This document shows, piece by piece, positions 1-7,123 of a stretch of 7,690 nucleotides of DNA. The DNA comes from Bacteroidota bacterium (GTDB lineage: Bacteria; Bacteroidota; Bacteroidia; Chitinophagales; Chitinophagaceae): assembly GCA_023440945.1 (NCBI GenBank), contig JAEZRL010000429.1:1-7690 (forward strand), in the 5' to 3' direction. The notes under the pieces were generated by a model. The model did not search any database, was not told the origin of the DNA, and was given only the letters and a program-made list of their open reading frames with translations. The stretch's first letter is position 1, and each line of letters opens with the position of its first letter. The translations under genes were made by a program, and so were the position numbers.

Positions 1-26
1 AGTGAAAATTTTAGCCTTAAACTCAT
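1..26 (-). CDS. Start of a downstream gene, probably the cognate sensor histidine kinase (partial)
   Basis: An ATG (plus-strand CAT at 24-26) overlaps the TGA stop of the response regulator (plus-strand TCA at 23-25) in the ATGA arrangement typical of translationally coupled genes. Eight codons are visible and open, reading MSLRLKFS, before the window ends. A short basic N-terminus of this kind often precedes the first membrane helix of a sensor histidine kinase, and OmpR-type regulators are commonly followed by their kinase. The overlap is seen directly; the identity as a kinase is inferred from position only. It could also be another coupled gene or a chance ATG. Confidence 0.5.
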
Positions 27-721
27 GAAATAACAGTTTCTCTAACGTAGTAACCGAAACCAGGTTTTGTATGAATGAGTTTTGCTTCAAAGGGTTTATC
101 AATTTTATTGCGAAGGAAACTGATATAAACTTCGATGGTGTTTGTACCTGTATCAAAGCTAAGATCCCATACTTTTTCCAGTATTTCTTGTTTAGAAATC
201 ACTTTTCCTTTATTGCGGGACAACAATACCAATAGCGCAAATTCTTTTGCTGTAAGATTGATAAGTTTTCCGCCACGGTTAACGGTTTTGTTTTCCATAT
301 CAATCTCCATATCACCAACAACAACCTTTTCGCCTGTATCGCTACCGGAATCCGCTCTCTTCAAAAACACTTTAATACGGGCAAACAATTCATCAAAATG
401 AAATGGCTTAACAATGTAATCATCGGCACCAAGATTGAACGCATCAATTTTATCCTGTAATTCACCTAAAGCAGTAAGCATGATGATGGGAACCTTAGGG
501 TTGATCTCTCTGAATTCCCGGCAAAGTGCAAGGCCGTTCTTATAAGGAAGTTGAATATCGAGCAGTACCAGTGAATAAGGATGCTGCTTGAATAATTTTT
601 CCGCTACCTGTCCATCATACGCTACATCAGTTTGATAACTAAGGCGAGTTAATTCATCCTGAATAACCTGGCTTAACTTAGGCTCATCTTCAGCCAATAA
701 AATTCTATACGTGTTTTCCAT
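23..721 (-). CDS. OmpR/PhoB-family two-component response regulator
   Basis: A cytoplasmic DNA-binding response regulator of 232 residues, the usual length for the OmpR family. The receiver domain covers about residues 5-122: acidic residues E11 and D12 bind the metal, D55 (in LLDIQLP) is the expected phosphorylation site, T83 is the switch threonine and K105 (in VKPF) is the conserved lysine. The C-terminal winged helix covers about 133-229, with the typical LTAKEFALL, recognition-helix NTIEVYISFLRNKI and final GFGYY hairpin. All key residues are present, so it should be phosphorylation-controlled. The stop codon overlaps the start of a further minus-strand gene at the window edge, probably its kinase. 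Upstream, only 31 bases separate it from the divergent carboxypeptidase, so the two promoters must overlap each other or the neighbouring coding region, which makes the peptidase gene a possible target. The signal it senses cannot be read from sequence; similarity to metal or envelope-stress regulators such as CusR or RprY is not enough for a symbol. Confidence 0.95.
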   Translation of the reverse strand: MENTYRILLAEDEPKLSQVIQDELTRLSYQTDVAYDGQVAEKLFKQHPYSLVLLDIQLPYKNGLALCREFREINPKVPIIMLTALGELQDKIDAFNLGADDYIVKPFHFDELFARIKVFLKRADSGSDTGEKVVVGDMEIDMENKTVNRGGKLINLTAKEFALLVLLSRNKGKVISKQEILEKVWDLSFDTGTNTIEVYISFLRNKIDKPFEAKLIHTKPGFGYYVRETVIS

Positions 722-752
722 TATCTTGTATTAGATTTTAATTGTCAAATTA

Positions 753-2483
753 ATGAAAAAAGTTATATCCTTAGCACTTCTTTTAATTTTTTCTTCTTTT
801 TCCCGGGCTCAAAAATTTGATACACCTTTTGAAAACAGCGGAGGCAAGCAAACAACCACTTATTTCAGTTGCATTGATTATTATAAAAGACTGGCATCTG
901 CCTATCCTTCCATTCGAATGTTTTCTTTTGATACTACGGATCAGGGTTACGTACTCAATCTTATAGTAGTTAGTTCTGCGGAACAATTTAAACCAATAGA
1001 ATGGCATAAACAAAACAAAGTTACTATTCTTATAAATAACGGCATTCATCCCGGCGAACCTGATGGCATTGATGCAAGCATGATGTTAGTACGTGATATA
1101 GCAACTGGCAAAATAAAATTACCTAAAAACGTAGTGCTTGCCATCATCCCGGTTTATAACATTGGTGGCAGTTTAAACCGGAATGGTTTTTCAAGAGTGA
1201 ACCAAAACGGACCGGAGCGTTATGGCTTTAGAGGCAATGCGCAAAACCTCGATCTAAACCGCGATTTTATAAAAAGCGATTCAAAAAATGCAAAAGCTTT
1301 TGCAAAAATATTTCATTGGGTAAAGCCGGATATTTTCATGGATAATCATGTAAGTGATGGGGCAGATTATCAATATACCATGACGCTTCTCACCACTCAA
1401 CATAATAAATTAGGAGGTGCTGTTGGTAACTTTTTGCATGATGTTTTTGAGCCATCATTATATAAAGGTATGAATGAAAAGAACCGGACGATGACGCCGT
1501 ATGTAAATTTTGAAGAAGGAAATGCAGATGAAGGATGGGATGGTTTTTATGATGCGCCTCGTTACAGCACGGGTTATGCCGCCTTATTTGAAACAATCGC
1601 CTTTATGCCTGAAACACATATGCTAAAACCTTTTGCAGATCGTGTGAAAAGCACTTATGCTCTGATGCAAACGATGATAGAACAAGCTTCAGAATATGCA
1701 AAAGAAATAATTGCAGCAAGGAAAGCTTCGCTTGATTCTGTAAAGCATCAGCAACAATTTGCATTGGGATGGAAAGTTGATTCATCACAATATGAAATGA
1801 TCAACTTTAAAGGTTATGAGGCTGATACAAAAACAAGCGAAGTAACAGGTCTTCCACGCTTATTTTATGATCACAGCAAACCTTTTGAAAAACAGGTGAA
1901 ATTTTACAGCGCTTTTGTTCCAACTGTTAGTGTTACAAAACCGGAAGCTTATATTATTCCTCAAGGCTGGCATGAAGTAATTGACCTCCTGAGATTGAAT
2001 GATGTTTCAATGCAAAGGCTTTCAAAAGATACAAGTATCGAAGTAGAAGTATATCATATAGATGATTATAAAAGTTATCCAAGAGCTTATGAAAAACATC
2101 ATTTTAATTATGATATCAAACTAAGCTCCTACCTTTCTCCCATCAATTTTTTAAAAGGAGATTATATTATTTATACTGGCCAGCCTTCAGACAGATACAT
2201 TGTAGAAACACTTGAACCTTTAGGCGATGACAGTTTTTTCAAGTGGAATTTTTTTGATGCGGTCTTGCAACAGAAAGAAGGTTACAGCGATTACCGATGG
2301 GAAGATGTTGCAGCAGAATTTTTACAGCAACACCCTGAAGTAAAACAACAATTGGAAGAGAAGAAAAAAACAGACAGCACTTTTGCAGCATCAGCACATG
2401 CACAACTTGATTTTATTTATAAACATTCACCTTATTATGAACCGGCACATTTACGTTATCCTGTTTATCGCGTAAATGAATAA
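753..2483 (+). CDS. Secreted M14-family zinc carboxypeptidase
   Basis: A 576-residue protein with an N-terminal signal peptide (basic MKK, hydrophobic 4-13, probable cleavage after the RA-Q region near residue 19), so it acts in the periplasm or outside the cell. The peptidase M14 domain covers about residues 35-310. Zinc ligands are H99 and E102 in NNGIHPGEPDG and H199 in MDNHVSDG; N169-R170 in NLDLNRDF correspond to the substrate-carboxylate-binding pair of the carboxypeptidase A fold. The catalytic glutamate is E287 (ETHMLKPF) or, less likely, E280 (LFETIAF). The remaining 260 or so residues form a C-terminal region without a recognised motif, possibly a beta-sandwich domain common in bacterial M14 proteins. 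It probably trims peptides, either nutritional or from the cell wall; the sequence does not decide which. ATG at 753 is preceded by A/T-rich sequence without a Shine-Dalgarno, as is normal in Bacteroidota. It ends 42 bases from the convergent hemB, with no clear terminator hairpin between. Confidence 0.9.
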   Translation: MKKVISLALLLIFSSFSRAQKFDTPFENSGGKQTTTYFSCIDYYKRLASAYPSIRMFSFDTTDQGYVLNLIVVSSAEQFKPIEWHKQNKVTILINNGIHPGEPDGIDASMMLVRDIATGKIKLPKNVVLAIIPVYNIGGSLNRNGFSRVNQNGPERYGFRGNAQNLDLNRDFIKSDSKNAKAFAKIFHWVKPDIFMDNHVSDGADYQYTMTLLTTQHNKLGGAVGNFLHDVFEPSLYKGMNEKNRTMTPYVNFEEGNADEGWDGFYDAPRYSTGYAALFETIAFMPETHMLKPFADRVKSTYALMQTMIEQASEYAKEIIAARKASLDSVKHQQQFALGWKVDSSQYEMINFKGYEADTKTSEVTGLPRLFYDHSKPFEKQVKFYSAFVPTVSVTKPEAYIIPQGWHEVIDLLRLNDVSMQRLSKDTSIEVEVYHIDDYKSYPRAYEKHHFNYDIKLSSYLSPINFLKGDYIIYTGQPSDRYIVETLEPLGDDSFFKWNFFDAVLQQKEGYSDYRWEDVAAEFLQQHPEVKQQLEEKKKTDSTFAASAHAQLDFIYKHSPYYEPAHLRYPVYRVNE

Positions 2484-2525
2484 GCACAGTGATAAACCCC
2501 TTACTTAAAATTCCGATTTCTTATT

Positions 2526-3503
2526 CTAATATCCCAACAACTTCGCTGCATCAATTGCAAAATAAGTTGCTATCAAATCTGCACCTGCACGTTTTATGGA
2601 AGTAAGCGTTTCAAGTATTGCTTTACTTTCATCTATCCATCCCATTTTAGCTGCAGCTTTTATCATCGAATATTCCCCACTGATATTATAAACACTAACA
2701 GGAACATCAACAGCATTTTTTACTTCACGCACAATATCAAGATAAGGAAGTCCAGGTTTTACCATTACAATGTCGGCTCCTTCTTCTACATCTATCAATG
2801 CTTCTTTTATGGCTTCAATTCTATTGGCATAATCCATTTGGTAAGTTTTCTTATCCCCAAAACCAGGAGCACTATCCAATGCATCACGAAAGGGCCCGTA
2901 AAAACACGAAGCATATTTTGCGCTGTAAGCCATGATGCCGGTTTTGGTAAAGCCATTGTTTTCCAAGGCTTCCCTGATAGCGCCAATTCTTCCATCCATC
3001 ATATCGCTTGGTGCAACAAAATCAGCTCCGGCTTCTGCATGACTAACACTCATTTTAACCAAAGCTTCAACCGTTTCATCGTTTACGATCTCACCATCTT
3101 TTACAATACCGTCATGTCCGAAGGATGAATAAGGATCAAGTGCAACATCTGTCATAACAACCATTTCAGGTACTGCATCCTTGATTGCTTTTATACTTCT
3201 TTGCATCAATCCATCCGGGTTCCATGCTTCTTTTCCAGTGTTATCTTTTGTTTCATCTTTTGCTTTCACAAATAATAAAACGCTTTTAATGCCTAACTTA
3301 TAAAACTCCTTCACTTCCTTCAAAGTAATATCCAAGCTATTGCGATAATAACCCGGCATCGAAGCAATTTCCGTCTTTACACTTTCACCTTCATCAATAA
3401 ATATCGGAAGTATAAAATCGTTCGGGGTTAAAGTTGTTTCAGCAACTAAACTTCTTATCGCTGCGCTTGTACGTAATATCCTGTTTCTTCTTTGTAAATA
3501 CAT
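2526..3503 (-). CDS. hemB: Delta-aminolevulinic acid dehydratase (porphobilinogen synthase)
   Basis: This cytoplasmic enzyme joins two 5-aminolevulinate molecules into porphobilinogen, the second common step of tetrapyrrole (heme) synthesis. The protein has 325 residues, the standard length, and forms one TIM barrel. The two active-site lysines are K196 (in YSAKYAS) and K249 (in MVKPGLPYLD), the latter forming the Schiff base. The metal-site segment at residues 119-132 reads DVALDPYSSFGHDG, the aspartate version; the zinc-dependent enzymes have cysteines at 121, 123 and 131. By the known classification this is therefore a member that does not need catalytic zinc, probably magnesium-stimulated. 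It lies downstream of mqnC on the same strand, 161 bases away, so it may be co-transcribed or may use its own promoter inside that gap. No Shine-Dalgarno is seen before the ATG at 3503, only A/T-rich sequence. Family assignment is very secure. Confidence 0.98.
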   Translation of the reverse strand: MYLQRRNRILRTSAAIRSLVAETTLTPNDFILPIFIDEGESVKTEIASMPGYYRNSLDITLKEVKEFYKLGIKSVLLFVKAKDETKDNTGKEAWNPDGLMQRSIKAIKDAVPEMVVMTDVALDPYSSFGHDGIVKDGEIVNDETVEALVKMSVSHAEAGADFVAPSDMMDGRIGAIREALENNGFTKTGIMAYSAKYASCFYGPFRDALDSAPGFGDKKTYQMDYANRIEAIKEALIDVEEGADIVMVKPGLPYLDIVREVKNAVDVPVSVYNISGEYSMIKAAAKMGWIDESKAILETLTSIKRAGADLIATYFAIDAAKLLGY

Positions 3504-3529
3504 CTTTTGAATTTTGAAATAAACCTTTA

Positions 3530-3648
3530 TGATGCTTATTCTAAAACAAGTTGAGAGTTATTATGAGGTCAGCTTTTGTACTGCTATCAACTTCCGTTGT
3601 GTCACTCACTTCAACGTTCTTACCGCTACTCAACAATAAAAAGCATCA
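3530..3648. repeat. Nested inverted repeat with internal direct repeats between mqnC and hemB
   Basis: TGATGCTT at 3530-3537 is matched by its exact reverse complement AAGCATCA at 3641-3648. Inside it GTTGAG at 3550-3555 is matched by CTCAAC at 3629-3634, and CAAC at 3588-3591 by GTTG at 3596-3599, all sharing nearly one centre around 3589-3594. An imperfect direct repeat is also present: TACTGCTATCAAC at 3579-3591 and TACCGCTACTCAAC at 3621-3634. TCAAC occurs a third time at 3611-3615. The middle is less A/T-rich than the surrounding spacer. The element fills most of the 161-base gap and ends 26 bases before the hemB start. It may be a small dispersed repeat or non-autonomous element, or a folded leader of hemB. 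The symmetry is seen directly; the role is not known. Confidence 0.4.
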
Positions 3649-3664
3649 AAACAATAATAATTTT

Positions 3665-4789
3665 CTAATAATTTATTACCTGCTCTACGATTGTTTCAGG
3701 CACTTCTCTCCACTCATATTGCTGATTTCGAAGTTGTGGTTCAAAACCTGCTTCGCGAATAGCATTTTGAATTGTTTTATAAGTAAAGCGATGTGGTGCT
3801 CCTGCAGCACTTACAACATTTTCTTCTATCATAATACTTCCCCAATCATTTGCACCTGCATGCAAACACAACTGTGCTGTTTGCTTTCCAACTGTAAGCC
3901 AGCTTGACTGAATATTTAAAACATTTGGCAACATGATCCTGCTTAAAGCGATCATTCTTATATATTCTTCAGCCGTAACCAAATTATGAACAACTCTTAT
4001 TCTTGTAAGCAAAGTATCCACATCCTGGAAAGTCCATGGAATAAAAGCCAGGAAACCTTTTGCTTCAGCAGGCTTCTTAGATTGTACTTCACGAATTCTT
4101 GCCAAATGAATAAACCGTTCTTCTATCGTTTCCACATGGCCAAACATCATTGTTGCACTGGTAGTGATGTTCAATTTATGCGCTTCATGCATGATATCAA
4201 GCCATTCATCAGCGCCACATTTTCCCTTACTTATTAAACGACGAACACGATCAATCAATATTTCGGCACCTGCACCAGGCAACGAATCAAGTCCTGCATT
4301 TTTCAACTCCGTCAACACATCTTTATGACTCATCTTTTCAAGCTTACAGATATGTGCCACTTCAGGGGGACCTAAAGCATGAAGCTTCAATTTTGGAAAC
4401 TCCTGTTTAATCTGCCGGAACGTTTTGGTATAAAAATCTAACCCAAGTTCGGGATGATGACCACCTTGCAATAACAATTGGTCGCCGCCATATTTAAATG
4501 TTTCTTCAATTTTACGGCGATAGGTATCCATATCTGTTATATACGCTTCAGGATGACCGGGAATACGATAAAAATTGCAGAACTTACAATTGGCAATGCA
4601 AACATTGGTTGTATTTACATTACGATCTATTTGCCAGGTAACTTTTCCATGAGGCACCTGCTTCTTTCTTAATTCATCCGCAACAAATATCAATTCAGCT
4701 AAGGGTGCATGTTCAAATAAATAAACGCCTTCTTCAACACTTAAAAAATCAAAATTTAATGCCTTGCTGTATAACTCTTCTGCATTCAT
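3665..4789 (-). CDS. mqnC: Cyclic dehypoxanthinyl futalosine synthase, radical SAM enzyme of menaquinone synthesis
   Basis: A cytoplasmic radical S-adenosylmethionine enzyme that cyclises dehypoxanthine futalosine in the futalosine route to menaquinone. In the 374-residue protein the 4Fe-4S cluster cysteines are C64, C68 and C71 (CIANCKFC, CX3CX2C). Other family segments are QGGHHPELGLDFY, GLDSLPGAGAEIL, SATMMFGHVE, AFIPWTFQ and GANDWGSIMIEENVVS. These fit MqnC better than its relatives MqnE (aminofutalosine synthase) or the F420 enzymes CofG/CofH; the usual PGGGAEIL is PGAGAEIL here. An in-frame ATG exists 15 codons further upstream (4834), but I prefer 4789: the extra residues are hydrophobic and unlike the family N-terminus, while MNAEELY fits it, and a good Bacteroidota promoter element (4810-4817) would lie inside the longer form. 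Gene order is mqnC then hemB on the minus strand; the divergent neighbour is the aspartic protease. The other mqn genes are not in this window, which is common because the pathway is often scattered. Confidence 0.92.
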   Translation of the reverse strand: MNAEELYSKALNFDFLSVEEGVYLFEHAPLAELIFVADELRKKQVPHGKVTWQIDRNVNTTNVCIANCKFCNFYRIPGHPEAYITDMDTYRRKIEETFKYGGDQLLLQGGHHPELGLDFYTKTFRQIKQEFPKLKLHALGPPEVAHICKLEKMSHKDVLTELKNAGLDSLPGAGAEILIDRVRRLISKGKCGADEWLDIMHEAHKLNITTSATMMFGHVETIEERFIHLARIREVQSKKPAEAKGFLAFIPWTFQDVDTLLTRIRVVHNLVTAEEYIRMIALSRIMLPNVLNIQSSWLTVGKQTAQLCLHAGANDWGSIMIEENVVSAAGAPHRFTYKTIQNAIREAGFEPQLRNQQYEWREVPETIVEQVINY

Positions 4790-4809
4790 GAAATAACTTA
4801 TAAGAAATG

Positions 4810-4817
4810 CAAAATTA
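4810..4817 (-). promoter_or_regulatory. Probable -7 promoter element of mqnC
   Basis: On the minus strand this reads TAATTTTG, a full match to the Bacteroidota -7 consensus TAnnTTTG. It ends 20 bases before the preferred mqnC start at 4789, giving a short leader. The partner TTG upstream (in CATTG) is only about 14 bases away, closer than the usual 17-23, so the -33 box is doubtful. Seen as a motif match only. Confidence 0.45.
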
Positions 4818-4883
4818 AGCAACAACAATTGCAATGAGTGCAGCTTTTCTTTTGAGAAAGTTGTTTAACTAATATATTAACGG

Positions 4884-4915
4884 TTTGGACTGATAGATAA
4901 TAGAGCGTAAATTCA
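4884..4915 (+). promoter_or_regulatory. Possible promoter of the aspartic protease gene
   Basis: TTTG at 4884-4887 is followed after 20 bases by TAAATTCA at 4908-4915, which matches TAnnTTTG at all but the last two positions. Spacing agrees with Bacteroidota promoters (-33 TTTG and -7 TAnnTTTG) and it lies 33 bases before the ATG at 4949. The match is partial and could be chance in A/T-rich DNA. Confidence 0.3.
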
Positions 4916-4948
4916 GCGTAGAATGTGCCTTTATAAACACTGCTTTTG

Positions 4949-6163
4949 ATGAAAAAACCAAGTTTTTCATTTTTGCTTGCCCTGCTTTTATTGCCAACGA
5001 TATGTGCATTTATTCCTTATAAAACAAATGCACAGGAAGAAATCATTCCACCACCTGCAAAGCGCATAACTTCTTTTCCATTTACTATGTTAACAGGTGG
5101 GATTATTGTTTTAAAAGTAACTTTAGATGCTAAGCCGGATACACTAAATTTCATTCTCGATACAGGCAGCGGCGGCATTTCAATTGATTCTGTTACCTGT
5201 CTGCAACTGCAGTGGAAAACGCAAATGAGTAACCGAATCATCAGGGGAATTGCGGGTATGAAGAGAGTTGAATTTTCTTACGGTCATACCTTAAACCTTC
5301 CCGGACTTAGCGTTGACAGCCTTGATTTTCATATTAACGATTATGATATTTTAACAAGCGTTTATGGTGTAAAAATAGATGGTATCATTGGTTACAGTTT
5401 TCTAAGCAAATACATTGTAAATATTGATTACGATAATTCGTTGGTACATGTTTATACACAAGGCACTTATAAATATCCAAGAGGAGGCTATTTACTTCAT
5501 CCACAATTCAGCACGCTTGTTATGCAGCCTGCAATGGTGAAAGACGCTACAACAATTAACGGCAGATTTTATTTTGATACAGGTGCAGGTTTATGCATGT
5601 TGCTATCACAGGATTTTGTGGATGACAGTGTATTATTAAAGAAAAAGAAAAAAATATTTTTAACGGAAGCGGAAGGACTCGGCGGAAAAAGGGAGATGCA
5701 ATTAACAGTTATAAAAGAGTTGAAAGTTGGTCCTTATCGTTTTAGAAGAGTACCTATTTATATTTTTGAAGACGATTTTAATGTAACTTCTTATCCTATT
5801 CTTGGTGGATTATTAGGCAATGATATTTTGCGTCGTTTTAATGTTACGCTTAATTATCGTGAACAACAAATCTATATAGACCCCAATAAACACTACAATG
5901 ATTCATTTGATTATTCTTATACAGGATTAGGTATTTATATGGTTGACGGACTTGTTACAGTTGTTGATATCATGAAAAATTCTCCTGCAGAAAAAGCAGG
6001 CTTTCAGCCCGATGATATTATTGTTGCGATAGATAATAATTTCTCAAATAATATTCAAACATATAAAACGATGCTACAAAACGCAAAAGCAAGATTATCT
6101 GTTTTGATCCTGCGTAATAACGAGCCGAAGATTTTGAAACTGAAGGTCAAAAGTATCTTTTAA
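4949..6163 (+). CDS. Secreted retropepsin-like aspartic protease with C-terminal PDZ domain
   Basis: A 404-residue exported protein. A signal peptide is visible (MKK, hydrophobic core about residues 8-22, likely cleavage near TNA-QE at 28). Two aspartic-protease half-domains follow: the first has the catalytic motif LDTGSGG (D71) and a later IDGIIGYSFL; the second has FDTGAG (D210) and GGLLGNDIL. Both lobes lie in one chain, as in bacterial clan AA proteases, rather than in a homodimer like viral retropepsin. Residues about 325-400 form a PDZ domain, with GLGIYMVDG at its start and the typical SPAEKAGFQPDDIIVAID; PDZ domains bind protein C-termini or exposed peptides. It therefore probably processes or degrades extracytoplasmic proteins; the substrate is unknown. 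The start is ATG at 4949; a TTG directly before it at 4946 is also in frame, but ATG is preferred. It is convergent with the Nudix regulator, 15 bases away. A lysine run, KKKKK, at 231-235 joins the lobes' surface segments. Confidence 0.88.
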   Translation: MKKPSFSFLLALLLLPTICAFIPYKTNAQEEIIPPPAKRITSFPFTMLTGGIIVLKVTLDAKPDTLNFILDTGSGGISIDSVTCLQLQWKTQMSNRIIRGIAGMKRVEFSYGHTLNLPGLSVDSLDFHINDYDILTSVYGVKIDGIIGYSFLSKYIVNIDYDNSLVHVYTQGTYKYPRGGYLLHPQFSTLVMQPAMVKDATTINGRFYFDTGAGLCMLLSQDFVDDSVLLKKKKKIFLTEAEGLGGKREMQLTVIKELKVGPYRFRRVPIYIFEDDFNVTSYPILGGLLGNDILRRFNVTLNYREQQIYIDPNKHYNDSFDYSYTGLGIYMVDGLVTVVDIMKNSPAEKAGFQPDDIIVAIDNNFSNNIQTYKTMLQNAKARLSVLILRNNEPKILKLKVKSIF

Positions 6164-6178
6164 ACCAGTTTTGATATT

Positions 6179-6958
6179 TTAGAAAGCAAGTACAATACCT
6201 TCCTTTAAAGCCTTTTCATATTTGCGTTTATCAAACTTGTATAAAAAAGGCGATCGGTGTGCACCAATACTTTTTCGCTCACCAAGTTTTATAATAACAC
6301 CAAGCGAAATAAGTTTTTTTGAAAAGTTTCTGCGGTCAAGTTTTTTACCAAGAATAGTTTCATACAGATCGTGAATTTCCGGCAAAGTAAATTTCCTGGG
6401 CAATAAATTATAACCAATTGGCTGGTGATAAATTTGCAAACGCAGTGTTTTCAATGCTTCTGTAACAATAATATTATGATCGAAAACAAGTTTTGGAATA
6501 GTATTTATATCATGCCAGGTGCATTCGCTTGAAAAAAAATCCGGCTCAGGTTGTACCAACGAATATTCAGTGACGGCATAATAACCAATGGAAACAGTTC
6601 TCTTTAGCAACCAGTTATCTTTTGAAACCTTCATTTTAAGAATGGAAGAAAAATGTGTAATATCTTTTTCTGTTCTAACAGATCTTGAAGGATTACCGAA
6701 AGCATAAAACTGCTGTAAGAAAAGGCCATGTAAACTCGTTCGCTCTGCAGCTATTCTTGAAGCCGCCTGCTCCAGGTTCTCATCCAGTTTTATAAATCCT
6801 CCGGGTAAAGACCATTTGTTTGAATTTTTCCATTTAAGCAGTAAAACCTTCAACTGTCGTTCATGATAACCAAAAATAACACAGTCAATGGACAATTGCT
6901 GCACATATAATTTATGACCCTGCTGAAGAAATAGTTTGATATTATCCTCTTCCATCAT
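6179..6958 (-). CDS. Nudix-domain transcriptional regulator (NrtR/AraR-like) with winged-helix C-terminus
   Basis: A 259-residue cytoplasmic protein. The Nudix fold covers about residues 20-160, starting SIDCVIFGY and followed by WSLPGGF. The Nudix box begins at G54 and keeps E60, R68 and E72, but the glutamate after R68 is I69, the second glutamate of the EE pair is R73 and the box glycine is S75. These losses argue against normal pyrophosphate hydrolysis and for a ligand-sensing role. The C-terminal segment about 180-255 (LLPRKFTLPEIHDLYE, then LDRRNFSKKL) is the winged helix seen in NrtR (NAD metabolism) and in the Bacteroides arabinose regulator AraR. It is therefore most likely a DNA-binding repressor or activator responding to a nucleotide-sugar, ADP-ribose or sugar. 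It is divergent from a secreted esterase across 221 bases with two dyad symmetries, so it may control that gene and itself. Start may be ATG at 6958 or the next codon at 6955. The exact ligand cannot be read. Confidence 0.88.
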   Translation of the reverse strand: MMEEDNIKLFLQQGHKLYVQQLSIDCVIFGYHERQLKVLLLKWKNSNKWSLPGGFIKLDENLEQAASRIAAERTSLHGLFLQQFYAFGNPSRSVRTEKDITHFSSILKMKVSKDNWLLKRTVSIGYYAVTEYSLVQPEPDFFSSECTWHDINTIPKLVFDHNIIVTEALKTLRLQIYHQPIGYNLLPRKFTLPEIHDLYETILGKKLDRRNFSKKLISLGVIIKLGERKSIGAHRSPFLYKFDKRKYEKALKEGIVLAF

Positions 6959-6990
6959 GCACTAAAAATAAAATTTAATTAAACAAAGAA

Positions 6991-7014
6991 AAAGTTTGTA
7001 AGCAAATTAACTTT
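6991..7014. promoter_or_regulatory. Dyad symmetry near the Nudix regulator start, possible operator
   Basis: AAAGTT at 6991-6996 is matched by AACTTT at 7009-7014 with a 12-base spacer. It lies 33-56 bases upstream of the regulator start, where a promoter would be expected, so binding there could give autoregulation. Arms of six A/T-rich bases are expected by chance about this often in a gap of this size, so the support is weak. Confidence 0.22.
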
Positions 7015-7026
7015 ATCTTCATTGCG

Positions 7027-7040
7027 TACAGAATACAGAA
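7027..7040 (+). repeat. Tandem 7-bp duplication (TACAGAA twice)
   Basis: TACAGAA occurs twice head to tail at 7027-7033 and 7034-7040, in the middle of the regulator/esterase intergenic region. No function is evident; it may be a slippage duplication or two half-sites for a regulator. Confidence 0.4.
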
Positions 7041-7123
7041 TCATGGATCAGTTTATATGAAAAAAGTGAACGATGCCTTATACAATGGCCTCTAATGAAC
7101 ATTAATCGTAAATACTTATAGCT

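Noticed and set aside
2484..2525. Convergent gap between the carboxypeptidase and hemB, searched for a terminator
   Set aside because: No stem of useful length followed by a T-run was found on either strand.
3541..3645. A 34-codon minus-strand open frame in the mqnC-hemB gap ending LIITLNLF
   Set aside because: It has no ATG, only TTG or GTG possibilities, no ribosome-binding context and falls wholly inside the repeat-rich element, so it is better explained as part of that element.
3551..3907. A plus-strand frame reading through the gap into the mqnC 3' end
   Set aside because: Most of it is antisense to the secure mqnC coding region and it begins at TTG; its translation is low-complexity and shows no domain.
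3665..4789. Assignment of the radical SAM enzyme as MqnE or as an F420 synthase subunit
   Set aside because: The GLDSLPGAGAEIL, AFIPWTFQ and GANDWGS segments fit MqnC best, and nothing in the window indicates F420 synthesis.
6147..6174. TCAAAA/TTTTGA inverted repeat and AAAAG-TAT-CTTTT mini-hairpin at the convergent protease/Nudix junction, considered as a bidirectional terminator
   Set aside because: The stems are five or six A/T pairs with no GC core, partly inside the coding end; too weak to call a terminator.
6179..6958. Plain Nudix hydrolase annotation
   Set aside because: The Nudix box lacks two of the conserved glutamates and the glycine, and a C-terminal winged helix is present, so a regulator is the better reading.
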